Shown here piece after piece: positions 44,369 to 52,565 of a stretch of 54,238 nucleotides of DNA (position 1 is the first letter of the stretch; the number at the start of each line of letters is the position of its first letter). The stretch spans positions 1 to 54,238 of the forward strand of contig JAFIHI010000126.1 of assembly GCA_017848755.1 (NCBI GenBank). Direction: 5' to 3'. The DNA comes from Nakamurella sp. (GTDB taxonomy: Bacteria > Actinomycetota > Actinomycetes > Mycobacteriales > Nakamurellaceae). The translations under genes were made by a program, and so were the position numbers. The notes beneath the pieces were generated by a model that was not told the origin of the DNA, made no database searches, and was given only the letters and a program-made list of their open reading frames with translations.

Positions 44369-45055
44369 TCACCTTCCCGGCACCACGACGATCGACGCCG
44401 CGCCTGCGGCGGACCACTGCGTCAGCGCCGTAGCGTCGTCCTGGGCGACGAGGACGTCGACGGTGCGGGCTCCGCCGGCGTCGACGTCGCCGACGGTCAG
44501 CACCACCGCGTCGACCGCCATCGGTGCCGCCGCTTCCGGCGCGGCGTGGGTGTCGGCCGTGTTCCGGGTGACGATGATCCTCTGCCCCGGCGTGAGCGGA
44601 GTAGCGGGCAGCTGCCCGGGTTTCACGGCCACGCCCACCAGAGCTTGGCCGACCGGCGGGATCTGGCCGGTCATGAGATCCGCCGGGCCGATCAGGCTGC
44701 CATGGTGAATGTCGGTTCCGGCACGTTGGCCGATGACCGTGGCCCGATCCGTCCAGGGAATCCGGGCCAGGACCGGGTCCGCGGCGACCTGCGCCGAAGC
44801 CAGATCACCCACGGCAATCGTTTCGCCCCAGGCGATGTCCGATGCGGCGACCACCACCGCGGTTCGGGTGGACATCGATGAGGCGAGCGCGTATGCGCTG
44901 AGCCCGCCGGCCACCACAAGGATGATCCCGGCGGCCAGAAGCGCGGGACGCTTGCGGCGTTTCGGCGGCGGCAGGACCGGTGCCGGCCGGACTTGCGGCC
45001 CCGACCCGTTGGTTGCCGATGGCGTCTTCGGTCGGGTTAGTGTTGTCGTCCTCAC
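44369..45055 (-). CDS. SAF-domain protein (CpaB/RcpC-like)
   Basis: 228 residues: cytoplasmic Pro-rich N-terminus with RRKRPALLAAGIILVVAGGLS membrane helix, then a SAF domain (VVVAASDIAWGETIAVGDLA) and an RcpC-type module (AVKPGQLPATPLTPGQRIIV). In Tad systems CpaB/RcpC is a periplasmic assembly factor; in Gram-positives it is thought to act at the outer face of the membrane. Confidence 0.85.
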   Translation of the reverse strand: MRTTTLTRPKTPSATNGSGPQVRPAPVLPPPKRRKRPALLAAGIILVVAGGLSAYALASSMSTRTAVVVAASDIAWGETIAVGDLASAQVAADPVLARIPWTDRATVIGQRAGTDIHHGSLIGPADLMTGQIPPVGQALVGVAVKPGQLPATPLTPGQRIIVTRNTADTHAAPEAAAPMAVDAVVLTVGDVDAGGARTVDVLVAQDDATALTQWSAAGAASIVVVPGR

Positions 45056-45078
45056 TGCCTCTCACCTGCCATTTCATA

Positions 45079-45924
45079 TCAACTGCCGGCGACGATGACG
45101 GTGCGCCACTCGCCTACCCGCGCGAGCGCCGCCGATCGTGTCGTCACCGCGTCGGCTCCGGACTCGCCCGTATTCGCGGTCCACGTGATCTGCCAGGTCG
45201 CGTCGGCCGAAACCCGCCACGTCCCGGTACCGGCCGTGCGCTCCGGCAGGGAGCGCAGCCGGTAGGTGTAACCGCAGGGCGGCGCCCACAAGTCGGCGTC
45301 CGGCCGCGGCCCCTCACCGCCGCCCGTGCACGTGAAATCAGCCGCGTCAGGCTCGCCCATCGACCACGTCACTGACTTGAGCGCTGCTGTCGCGGTGACC
45401 GTCACAGTCCGATCCGTGGCCGAGGCGAACACGGGATCCGGGTTCGAGATCCACAGCCACACCGGCACATTCACCGCGATCTGCTCCGCGTTGGGGCCGA
45501 ACTGGATCTGCGGCAACGGAATCGGCAACCTCGCGATCGCTTCCTGCGCCAGCGCGTATGGATCAGGCGGCGGCCGGTTGTTCGTGAGCACCGCGAAAAT
45601 GCTCGGGCTCTGCCAGTCCGTTGCGCCGCAACCGGTCTGCATCAGCACGTAGTCGGCGGGATCCGCGCCCGCCGGGATGTATCGCAGCCAGATCGGGTTG
45701 TCGGCGGCTGGCTGGCCAATCGCCACTGCGAAACATGGCTGATCGCCACCATCCGCGGCACCCTTGCCGGACCCGCCATTGCCTTCGCTGCCCGCGCATG
45801 CGATGTATTCCCCCGTCGCCGAATCGAATCCTCCGCAGTCCGACCCCGCTAAAGCAGTCGCCGGTGACCAAGCTTGGAGGGCGACAGCCAAGATGAAGAC
45901 GAGGGAAGCGGCCTGCCGATTCAT
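45079..45924 (-). CDS. Exported hypothetical protein of the Tad/conjugation operon
   Basis: 281 residues with a signal peptide (RQAASLVFILAVALQAWSPA then TALAG cleavage region). ATG 45924 overlaps the preceding gene's stop. The mature part holds six Cys and a repeated beta pattern (DRTVTVTATAALKSVTWSMG), like a PKD or Ig-type surface domain. No family recognised; analogous unnamed exported proteins are common in actinobacterial transfer operons. Confidence 0.7.
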   Translation of the reverse strand: MNRQAASLVFILAVALQAWSPATALAGSDCGGFDSATGEYIACAGSEGNGGSGKGAADGGDQPCFAVAIGQPAADNPIWLRYIPAGADPADYVLMQTGCGATDWQSPSIFAVLTNNRPPPDPYALAQEAIARLPIPLPQIQFGPNAEQIAVNVPVWLWISNPDPVFASATDRTVTVTATAALKSVTWSMGEPDAADFTCTGGGEGPRPDADLWAPPCGYTYRLRSLPERTAGTGTWRVSADATWQITWTANTGESGADAVTTRSAALARVGEWRTVIVAGS

Positions 45925-46628
45925 GGTGAGCAAGGCTGCACCGGCTTCGGCTTATCGACGAAACTGACGAACCAGACGTCCCGAGGCTCCGTGTAGAAGC
46001 CGAGCCAGAATTCCCATCGGACATGGCGTTCGTCGTTGGTGAGAACGCTGTTGCCCGCGTCATTGATGTAGTCGACGCTCGTGAGGTCCGTGCATGTACG
46101 AATCTTGACGCTGTGCGCATTCGCTTCGAAAACCTTTGCTGTGTAGCGGGTGTCGCCGACTTGGTGGATGCCTTGCTTGACGAACGTGTTGATTAGGGAC
46201 ATCTGCTGGAGCGCCGCCGGATCGTTGACGTACCGGTAGATGACCGGCTTCCAGTCCTTGCCGGCGGGGTCTTGCAGTGACTGGTCGAATACGCGCATCG
46301 CGTTTCGCCACACCTCGACGGCGTTGTTCGCCGCATTGAGATCGGCGCCGGTGATAGTGGCGGGGATATCGACGGGAATCGCCTCATACGCATCGCCGGT
46401 GACGCTGACGGATGTCGTTCCCCGCGCTGCCGTGCTCGTCGGTGCCACCGATGGCGGCTTCGTGGGGGTTGACGGCGTTGACGTCAGCGTCTGGCTCGGA
46501 GTCGACGCACGGTTCGTCGCGGTGGTCGTGGTTTCGTCGCTGGGGCCAGGTTCGGTAGCTGGCGGGTTGGTGCAGGCGGCAAGCGATATCGCGGTCGCGG
46601 TCACAATGGCTGCGATCAGGCGCTTCAT
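45921..46628 (-). CDS. Lipoprotein with NTF2-like domain
   Basis: 235 residues: signal peptide with lipobox LAAC (about residue 18), a Thr/Ser/Pro stalk of 50 residues, and a C-terminal domain (VEVWRNAMRVFDQSLQDPAG; FWLGFYTEPRDVWFVSFVDK). The fold resembles NTF2-like proteins such as VirB8/TcpC, which form the channel scaffold. Membrane-anchored outside the cell. ATGA overlaps on both sides. Confidence 0.7.
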   Translation of the reverse strand: MKRLIAAIVTATAISLAACTNPPATEPGPSDETTTTATNRASTPSQTLTSTPSTPTKPPSVAPTSTAARGTTSVSVTGDAYEAIPVDIPATITGADLNAANNAVEVWRNAMRVFDQSLQDPAGKDWKPVIYRYVNDPAALQQMSLINTFVKQGIHQVGDTRYTAKVFEANAHSVKIRTCTDLTSVDYINDAGNSVLTNDERHVRWEFWLGFYTEPRDVWFVSFVDKPKPVQPCSP

Positions 46629-48451
46629 CGCTTCGTCACCTCCCCAAAGCCGATGGAGGTTTGCTCATCGTGCGCCCGAATACGGGAATTATCAATGTCT
46701 GGCGTGAGCTCCTTGTGAGTTCCGTCAGAATGCGTCATTGCACGCTGATGTGGTTCCCTCGGTCTCGCGCCGGTTCGGTCGGTCCAGCGGCGCATGCGAA
46801 TGACGGCCGGCGGCACGGAGCGCAGCAGCAGCACGGCGGAGCCGAACGGCAGTGTGCGGAGCCTGCCGGGGTCGAGGATCGGGATGCGACGCAGCGACGA
46901 TGACCGGCTGCGGGTGCCGTCATGGGCGCGGTTTTCGGCCCAGGTGGTTTCGTCGCGCTCGCCGATCAGCGAGGACAGGTCGCGCAGGTCGCCCGCATTG
47001 CCGCCGCCGCCGAGGATGATCTTGGTGGTGCAGGCATCCCATACTGTCGCGGCGGCCTGCTCGCCCCATTTGTGGCGGGCTTGGGCGAGGGATTGCAAGA
47101 TTGCCCAGGCGCAGATGCCGGTGCCGCCGCCTTCCGACATGAGGGTTGGCAGGGACGGCAGAGGCGCGAGGTTGCCGATCTCGTTGAGCATCATGGTGAT
47201 CGGCGGATCCAGCCGGGCGCCCGGCGAGGCTGCGGCGAGTTGCCGTGCGGTTTCCAAAATGTCCTCGATAAACGCCGCGACTAGGTTCGCTGCCGCCCCG
47301 GCGCCGGTCGACGTGCCGATCAAGTACAGGGTGCCGTTGTCTCGAATGAAGCGTGCTGGTTCGAACTGCTCCCCCGCCCCCGGGGAGACGGCAGCGAGGA
47401 CGTCTGGGTCGCCGAGAGCCCCCAGGGATTGGCGCACGCCGAGCCACACGGAGTCGCGCTGGCGCGGGTCGGAATCCGCCACCGCGTTGAGCGCAGTTGC
47501 CCAGCCATCGGGTGCCCGCGGATTCGAGTCGAGGATCGCGATGGCATCCTGAACGGAGGCGGGCGCAAGGGACCACCGGTACAGATCCGATGCGGTTCGT
47601 CCGTCGAGTGCCGCTGCCATCAGGAGCGACCGTAGGGCGGCTTCGGTTTGGCCCTGCCAGAAGCTGCCGTCGTCAGCCCCTTTGCCGGCGCCCGCGGCCA
47701 AGCCGGCGGCGCGGATCATCGCCGTCATAGGTTGGTCGCAGCCGCGGATCAGTGACCAGCGCAGTCCCACTTGGATGTCACCGGCCAAGTGTTGCGGATC
47801 AAACACCGCCACGGGTCCGAGATCGCTTCGGGCAGCGATTGTTTGGTGAATATTGTCCGGCCGGGTCGAGGTGGCAATCGCCGCGCCAGGGGCATCAAGA
47901 ATGACGTTGATGACCAGGTGCAGGTCCTTGCCGGAGCGGGCCGGGCCGAGCACGACCACGGAGTCCTCCACCGACGACCACGCCTCGACGCCGCGGACGA
48001 CACCGAGCCGGAAGCCGACCTCGTCCGCTGCCGGCCGACGAATGGAGGGGCGCAACACGCGGCCCTTACATCGGATCGCACGGCTTGAGCAGATATGCCG
48101 TAGTTCTCGGCGAGAAGCCGTGCCGGGCAGGCGATGTACATCGACCTCCGGGCTTGACGTCGCGAACAGGCGGTGAGCCAGAACCGCCACCGCCCCTGCT
48201 ATCGCGAGGATCGTGAGGCTGATCAGCCAGTACAGCGCCGGGCCTGGCGCTGGAGCATGCCATGCCGCCGCCGGATCACTAGGCTTCCCAAGTGCTTTCA
48301 CGCCGGCCCAAATGTCGCCGCGTGGCGGGGATCCCGCTGTCGTGACAGCCGCCGCACCTCCCAGCCACAGGGCACCGATAGTTCCGGCTGCAGCGAGAAT
48401 GGCTATGGCCCAGCCGGTGTCGGACGACTGCCGTGTCGTGAGTTGCGTCAT
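46625..48451 (-). CDS. VirD4/TraD-type coupling protein
   Basis: 608 residues. Two N-terminal membrane helices (WAIAILAAAGTIGALWLGG; ALYWLISLTILAIAGAVAVL). Walker A GPARSGKDLHLV (about residue 170), Walker B region PPITMMLNEIGNLAPLPSLP, and TGICAWAILQSLAQARHKWG before the arginine-finger region. TraG-D/TraM-recognition fold: binds the relaxosome DNA and feeds it to the channel. ATGA overlap with the ArdC-like gene. An acidic/His-rich tail is specific to this copy. Confidence 0.88.
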   Translation of the reverse strand: MTQLTTRQSSDTGWAIAILAAAGTIGALWLGGAAAVTTAGSPPRGDIWAGVKALGKPSDPAAAWHAPAPGPALYWLISLTILAIAGAVAVLAHRLFATSSPEVDVHRLPGTASRRELRHICSSRAIRCKGRVLRPSIRRPAADEVGFRLGVVRGVEAWSSVEDSVVVLGPARSGKDLHLVINVILDAPGAAIATSTRPDNIHQTIAARSDLGPVAVFDPQHLAGDIQVGLRWSLIRGCDQPMTAMIRAAGLAAGAGKGADDGSFWQGQTEAALRSLLMAAALDGRTASDLYRWSLAPASVQDAIAILDSNPRAPDGWATALNAVADSDPRQRDSVWLGVRQSLGALGDPDVLAAVSPGAGEQFEPARFIRDNGTLYLIGTSTGAGAAANLVAAFIEDILETARQLAAASPGARLDPPITMMLNEIGNLAPLPSLPTLMSEGGGTGICAWAILQSLAQARHKWGEQAAATVWDACTTKIILGGGGNAGDLRDLSSLIGERDETTWAENRAHDGTRSRSSSLRRIPILDPGRLRTLPFGSAVLLLRSVPPAVIRMRRWTDRTGARPREPHQRAMTHSDGTHKELTPDIDNSRIRAHDEQTSIGFGEVTKR

Positions 48452-49557
48452 CTCACGGCCTCTCGGATCGCCGCGGGTCGGGGGAGGCGGTCACGTCTCG
48501 AGTACAGGACGCGTCCGTGTCGATCACGCTGCTGGTTCGTGATCTGCCGTTGTTGTTCGAGCCGCTGGTCCAGGCCCGGCGGTTGCCCGGATCCCCACTG
48601 CGCGGTCGGCAACTGGTCGAGTACCCGACGGGCGGTGGCGATCACTCGGGTGCCTGTCTGCCGCACCGTGGCGAGCCCCTCCTCACGACTGGCCCAGGTC
48701 GAGATGTACGGCAGCGAGTAGTCGGAGGTGTCCATGCCGTGCGCTGCCCCGATCAGGAATGCGACCGACTCGGCCTCCACCTCTTTGACCCCGCGCGTCA
48801 CCGACATCGCCACGGCAAGGTCGACCGTGCCGTCTGGCTTTCTCGGATCGTGCAAGCACAAGTGTCCTAATTCGTGACTCAGCGTTTTGGTACGGCTGGC
48901 ATCATCCATGTCGGCGCGCACCGTGACCGTGAGGTCCTGCCAATTGGTTACCCCGTTGGCGCCGCCGATCGTCGCGGCCGACCGCGCGTCGCTCAACGCG
49001 AACCCGTGTGCCGCAACCTGTTTCGCGAGTCCCTCCCACAACCCTTGGGGCGCTGAACCGACCAGCAGCTGCGGACGAGGCGGCTCGGGAATCGGCTCGC
49101 CGTCAGTTTGAGAGATGTCAAACACCGTTGCGAGGTCGAACGGCTTTTTCTCGTTGAGCCGCGACCGCTGTCGCACGGCGAGGCCAGGCTGCGTTCTTTC
49201 GGTGCGTGCAAGGCGGCGCCACTCCCCGCTCGCCGGATCCTGCACCTCGCGCCACTGGATCCGATTGGGGCGAAAGATCTTATAGCCGTGCTGACCCCGA
49301 AGTACCTGTCGACCCATGGCCCGCCACTGCCGGAAACCCGCGACCATGCTCGGCTCCGGTGCCGCAACAAGGCCGTCGCTAAACGCCTGCTGGTGCTGCG
49401 AATAGATCAGGAGGGTGTTGTCGAAGGAGAAATTGTGAAACCTGGCGGCGGTGGTCAGCGCCGAGCGCCAGTCATCCGACTCGAACAACTTTTCGACCGA
49501 TGCCGCGAGCGCCTCCTGCACCGCCCGCAGCCGATCGTCCACGTCGTCATCAGGCAT
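48448..49557 (-). CDS. ArdC-like antirestriction protein with M78-type metallopeptidase motif
   Basis: 369 residues from ATG 49557 (GGAG RBS). N-terminal ArdC-type domain (WRSALTTAARFHNFSFDNTL; AMGRQVLRGQHGYKIFRP), then an ImmA/IrrE-type domain with the zinc motif LSHELGHLCLH near residue 250. ArdC blocks restriction of incoming DNA, which suits a transfer operon. Overlaps the coupling protein by 4 bp. Confidence 0.88.
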   Translation of the reverse strand: MPDDDVDDRLRAVQEALAASVEKLFESDDWRSALTTAARFHNFSFDNTLLIYSQHQQAFSDGLVAAPEPSMVAGFRQWRAMGRQVLRGQHGYKIFRPNRIQWREVQDPASGEWRRLARTERTQPGLAVRQRSRLNEKKPFDLATVFDISQTDGEPIPEPPRPQLLVGSAPQGLWEGLAKQVAAHGFALSDARSAATIGGANGVTNWQDLTVTVRADMDDASRTKTLSHELGHLCLHDPRKPDGTVDLAVAMSVTRGVKEVEAESVAFLIGAAHGMDTSDYSLPYISTWASREEGLATVRQTGTRVIATARRVLDQLPTAQWGSGQPPGLDQRLEQQRQITNQQRDRHGRVLYSRRDRLPRPAAIREAVR

Positions 49558-49657
49558 GGCGCGCTCCAATCCGCGGGTGAGCGAGATCCCCGTGCGCGGA
49601 ACGAATGTCGACAGCCCAACGCGATGCATCCCGGCGGAGATCCGGCGGTGATGCCAT
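49550..49657 (-). CDS. Small leader ORF upstream of ardC (35 aa)
   Basis: ATG 49657 follows AGGAGGAG at ideal spacing and encodes MASPPDLRRDASRWAVDIRS plus 15 residues, ending 3 codons into ardC (stop 49550). The overlap suggests translational coupling. No homologue recognised. The rest of 49658-49791 (134 bp) holds no gene. Confidence 0.4.
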   Translation of the reverse strand: MASPPDLRRDASRWAVDIRSAHGDLAHPRIGARHA

Positions 49658-49791
49658 GACGCTCCTCCTCACGGCGGGTCACGATGATCCGCTCATAAAG
49701 AGGTGGTGGCCCCCTGGCGCCGTTGGCGACGCGCCCAGCAAGGATTTCCACCAACGCGGGCGCTGCTTCGCCTTGGCGCCGTGCGGGGCCG

Positions 49792-50634
49792 CTACGTGCT
49801 CAGGCGACGCTTGGTGACGGTTTCGGTCCGCCCGTCTCGGTGCACGGTCAGGCGGATCTCATCGAACAGGCCAGCGATCGGCTCCTCGAGGGCCGCGCGG
49901 GCGTTGGCGAGACAGAGGCTTTCACGAGCCGGTCCGTACTTGTCGTTGATGGCTGCCGGTGGCGTGAATCGTCCGCCCAGCGGGTCCCCTCCATCGATTG
50001 CGGCTTGCCGCCCGGACCACCAGCGCGATGCTGCACGTTCCAGCGCGACTGTCTGCGGGACGTCGACGTCAACTATGTCGACTCGTTCGTATCCGGCGGC
50101 CGCGAGTTCGGACAGCAGGCGCGGGCCTTGCGGTGCCCAACCCAATGTTCCTTCGATGACGATGTTTTCGCCTTCGGCGAGGCAGTGTCGCCGAATGAGA
50201 TCGGCGACGATCACGGATTCGCGATGCACCAGTCCGGCCAGTTCCCGTGGCATCACCGGATGCCCGTCAGGCAGATTGATGTCGAGCTGCCGGTCGAACG
50301 TTCCGGCGCTCATCTCGCCGACCAGGATCAGGTCCTTGACGATGTCCGCGTCGATCATGCGCCACTCGCCGGCGGGGTAGCTCTGCTGGAGGACGGCGGA
50401 CTTTCCTGCGCCGGGCGGGCCCGCCATGATCACGGCGGCCATACCGGTGCGAAGTGCAACCAGCTCGCGGTCCAGAAAGTCTTCAACGAGCTGCTCGCGG
50501 CAACGTGCCCGGTCGAACGAGGCTCCACCGCGGGCGTCGATACCCGGCAGCCGGAATGACTCAGAGTTAAGTGGCCCGCCCGGCAGGGCGAGCGCCATCA
50601 GCTGACCTGCCACCTCGTCCCTGAGGATCGGCAC
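49792..50634 (-). CDS. Zeta-toxin family kinase
   Basis: 280 residues from GTG 50634 (TAGTG overlap with the antitoxin stop). After a 90-residue lead come Walker A MAGPPGAGKSAVLQQ, MIDADIVKDLILV and EGTLGWAPQGPRLLSEL. Zeta toxins phosphorylate UDP-N-acetylglucosamine, poisoning wall synthesis; other members act on other sugars. Located inside the transfer operon, it could serve as an addiction or entry-control module. Confidence 0.82.
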   Translation of the reverse strand: MPILRDEVAGQLMALALPGGPLNSESFRLPGIDARGGASFDRARCREQLVEDFLDRELVALRTGMAAVIMAGPPGAGKSAVLQQSYPAGEWRMIDADIVKDLILVGEMSAGTFDRQLDINLPDGHPVMPRELAGLVHRESVIVADLIRRHCLAEGENIVIEGTLGWAPQGPRLLSELAAAGYERVDIVDVDVPQTVALERAASRWWSGRQAAIDGGDPLGGRFTPPAAINDKYGPARESLCLANARAALEEPIAGLFDEIRLTVHRDGRTETVTKRRLST

Positions 50635-51071
50635 TACGCTCCACCGGTGAGCAGGTCGAACTCCTCGCGGGACAGCAGCCCCTCGCCTGCCGCCTCTTCC
50701 AGCTGATCGCGCAAGCCCGGGATGTAGGACTCGGGCTCCGCGCGGTCGGCGTCGTCGAAGTGCCCCGGCTCGTAGGTCCACGTGTGCAGCTCTTGCAGCA
50801 TCTGCTTGCCGTTGATCATGCCGATCGCGCGCTCCAAGATCACTTCGCGCGGCGTACGCGCATCCAGATCGTCCAAAGCGCGGGCTCGTCGGGCGAGCTT
50901 GCTCACCGCCGGCTGGCTGATCCCCAACGCATGCGCAACTGATTCCTGCGCGATCCCGTCGGCCAGGCTTCTCGCGACCGACCGCAACGTCTGCAGATCC
51001 GTCCATGCGGCAAGCGCCCTACTACGTCGTCGGCTGTCCGCAACTCGGTCCAGTGTCAGGGCTTGCACCAT
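50634..51071 (-). CDS. HTH antitoxin partner of the zeta-type toxin
   Basis: 145 residues from ATG 51071 behind GGAGGTGG. Helix-turn-helix at about 45-65 (ESVAHALGISQPAVSKLARR); acidic C-terminus (PGHFDDADRAEPESYIPGLR) likely covers the toxin. It is upstream of and overlapping the toxin, as expected for a zeta-type pair. A palindrome lies 20 bp upstream of its start, suggesting autoregulation. Confidence 0.75.
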   Translation of the reverse strand: MVQALTLDRVADSRRRSRALAAWTDLQTLRSVARSLADGIAQESVAHALGISQPAVSKLARRARALDDLDARTPREVILERAIGMINGKQMLQELHTWTYEPGHFDDADRAEPESYIPGLRDQLEEAAGEGLLSREEFDLLTGGA

Positions 51072-51091
51072 GAGGACCACCTCCACGTCTC

Positions 51092-51105
51092 ATAACCAAG
51101 GTTAT
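51092..51105. promoter_or_regulatory. Candidate operator of the antitoxin gene
   Basis: ATAACC-AA-GGTTAT is an inverted repeat 20 bp upstream of the antitoxin ATG. Position and symmetry fit an HTH autorepressor site. Confidence 0.5.
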
Positions 51106-51173
51106 AGCATCGGGCACCTCGATGCGATCGAAATTGCCACTCATAGCCAACAAGCTCAATTCGACTTGCACCT

Positions 51174-52541
51174 TCATGCCGGCTGACCCGAGTCGGTGTT
51201 GAACAGGGCGGCTTCGGTGGGGCCGAGGTCGGTGTGGATGCGGCGGGTTGCGGTGCCGGTCCTCCAGAGGGACTCGCCCTTGCCCAGCGCCGGCAGGGCG
51301 GCTCGTTCGGGGCTGGTGAGGGCGAGTTCGGTTGCGGTGCGGTCGGTTTCGCCGGGGGCTTGGCGGAAGATGATGCAGGTGTCGCACAGCGCGACGAGGC
51401 CGCGGGCGGTGGCAGCGGCGCTGCTGCCGGCATCGGCGGCCCTGTCCGTATCGGACAGCGCGTGCGTGATCAGGATGGTGGCGGTGCCGCGTGCTCGGGA
51501 CAGGCGCAGCTCCGCGTTGACGCGGGCGAGATGGGTTGGGGCGGCGAGGATGCGCCAGGCTTCGTCATAGATCACGAAACGTCGACCTGTTCCGGTGGCA
51601 CTGTCCAACTGGCTGGTGGCCGTGAGTACCGCGAGCGTGTGGGCGAGGTCGTTGTCCGCGACGGCGGCGGTGCCGACGGCAATCATCGGCGCGGCCGGGT
51701 CCGGGGTGGCGGTGGCAGGTTGATCGAGTATGCCGGCCAGCGGGCCGGTGCAGAGCTGCGCGAGCGCGGCACGCATTGTGTCGGCGTGGTCGCCGCCAGC
51801 CGCCGTGAGGGCCGACACGACGTGGTGCAGCGTGGCTGTCGTGTTGCCGCGGGCGGCTCCTTCGATTGCGGCGTCGAGGGTTTCGCGGGCCTTGGGATGC
51901 AGGGGTGTGATGGCGGGAGCGACGGTTTCGACGATCGCGACCATGAGGGCGCTGCGGCGCTGTTCTGCCCGATGCCGCCAGGCCGCGACATCTGCACCTG
52001 GTGGTGGGGTACCGAGATGGAGGGGGTTGAGCCGGTCGGGCATGCCTGGGCCGAGCCGAACGGCTTGGCCACCGAGCGCCTGGGCAAGGCGGGTCCAGTC
52101 GTTCTTGGGGTCGCCGGGCACGATGACCCGGTAGCCGCAGGTGATGCCGCGCAAGGCAATGGCCATGGCGGTGTTGGTTTTGCCCCAGCCGATGTTCCCG
52201 ACGACGAGGACGTTCGTGTTCGACACGGACTGCTGGGCGTAGAGCTGCCAGGGGTCGAAACAGAACCGCTGTCCGGTGACGGTGTCGTGCCCGATGAACA
52301 TGCCCTCCGCGCCGGGCTTGCCGGTGAGGAACGGGTAGGCACCGCCGAGCACGGCGGTCGTGTCCCGGTGTGCGCCCGGGATCCGCAGCGCCAGCCGCTT
52401 TTCATTACCGGGACCGGCCCCTCTCCCGGTGCTAGTCTGCGTGCCTGGCTCGGGCTCGCGATGCCTACGCCACATGCGCCTGGGTTGCTCCCTTGATGCG
52501 ATGCGGGCTTCGATGATCGGTGTTCTGCCTCGCCTGGTCAT
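51174..52541 (-). CDS. VirB4-like conjugation ATPase
   Basis: 455 residues. Walker A VVGNIGWGKTNTAM (about 110), RVIVPGDPKNDW, Walker B region RRFVIYDEAWRIL, and RGTATILITHALSD. This is the compact HerA/FtsK-like VirB4 module found next to SCO6880 genes in actinobacterial elements. The usual N-terminal VirB4 domain is missing, as is typical of that group. Cytoplasmic motor for DNA transfer or assembly. Confidence 0.85.
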   Translation of the reverse strand: MTRRGRTPIIEARIASREQPRRMWRRHREPEPGTQTSTGRGAGPGNEKRLALRIPGAHRDTTAVLGGAYPFLTGKPGAEGMFIGHDTVTGQRFCFDPWQLYAQQSVSNTNVLVVGNIGWGKTNTAMAIALRGITCGYRVIVPGDPKNDWTRLAQALGGQAVRLGPGMPDRLNPLHLGTPPPGADVAAWRHRAEQRRSALMVAIVETVAPAITPLHPKARETLDAAIEGAARGNTTATLHHVVSALTAAGGDHADTMRAALAQLCTGPLAGILDQPATATPDPAAPMIAVGTAAVADNDLAHTLAVLTATSQLDSATGTGRRFVIYDEAWRILAAPTHLARVNAELRLSRARGTATILITHALSDTDRAADAGSSAAATARGLVALCDTCIIFRQAPGETDRTATELALTSPERAALPALGKGESLWRTGTATRRIHTDLGPTEAALFNTDSGQPA

Positions 52542-52565
52542 GACTGTTTCTTTCTCGCAACGGTT

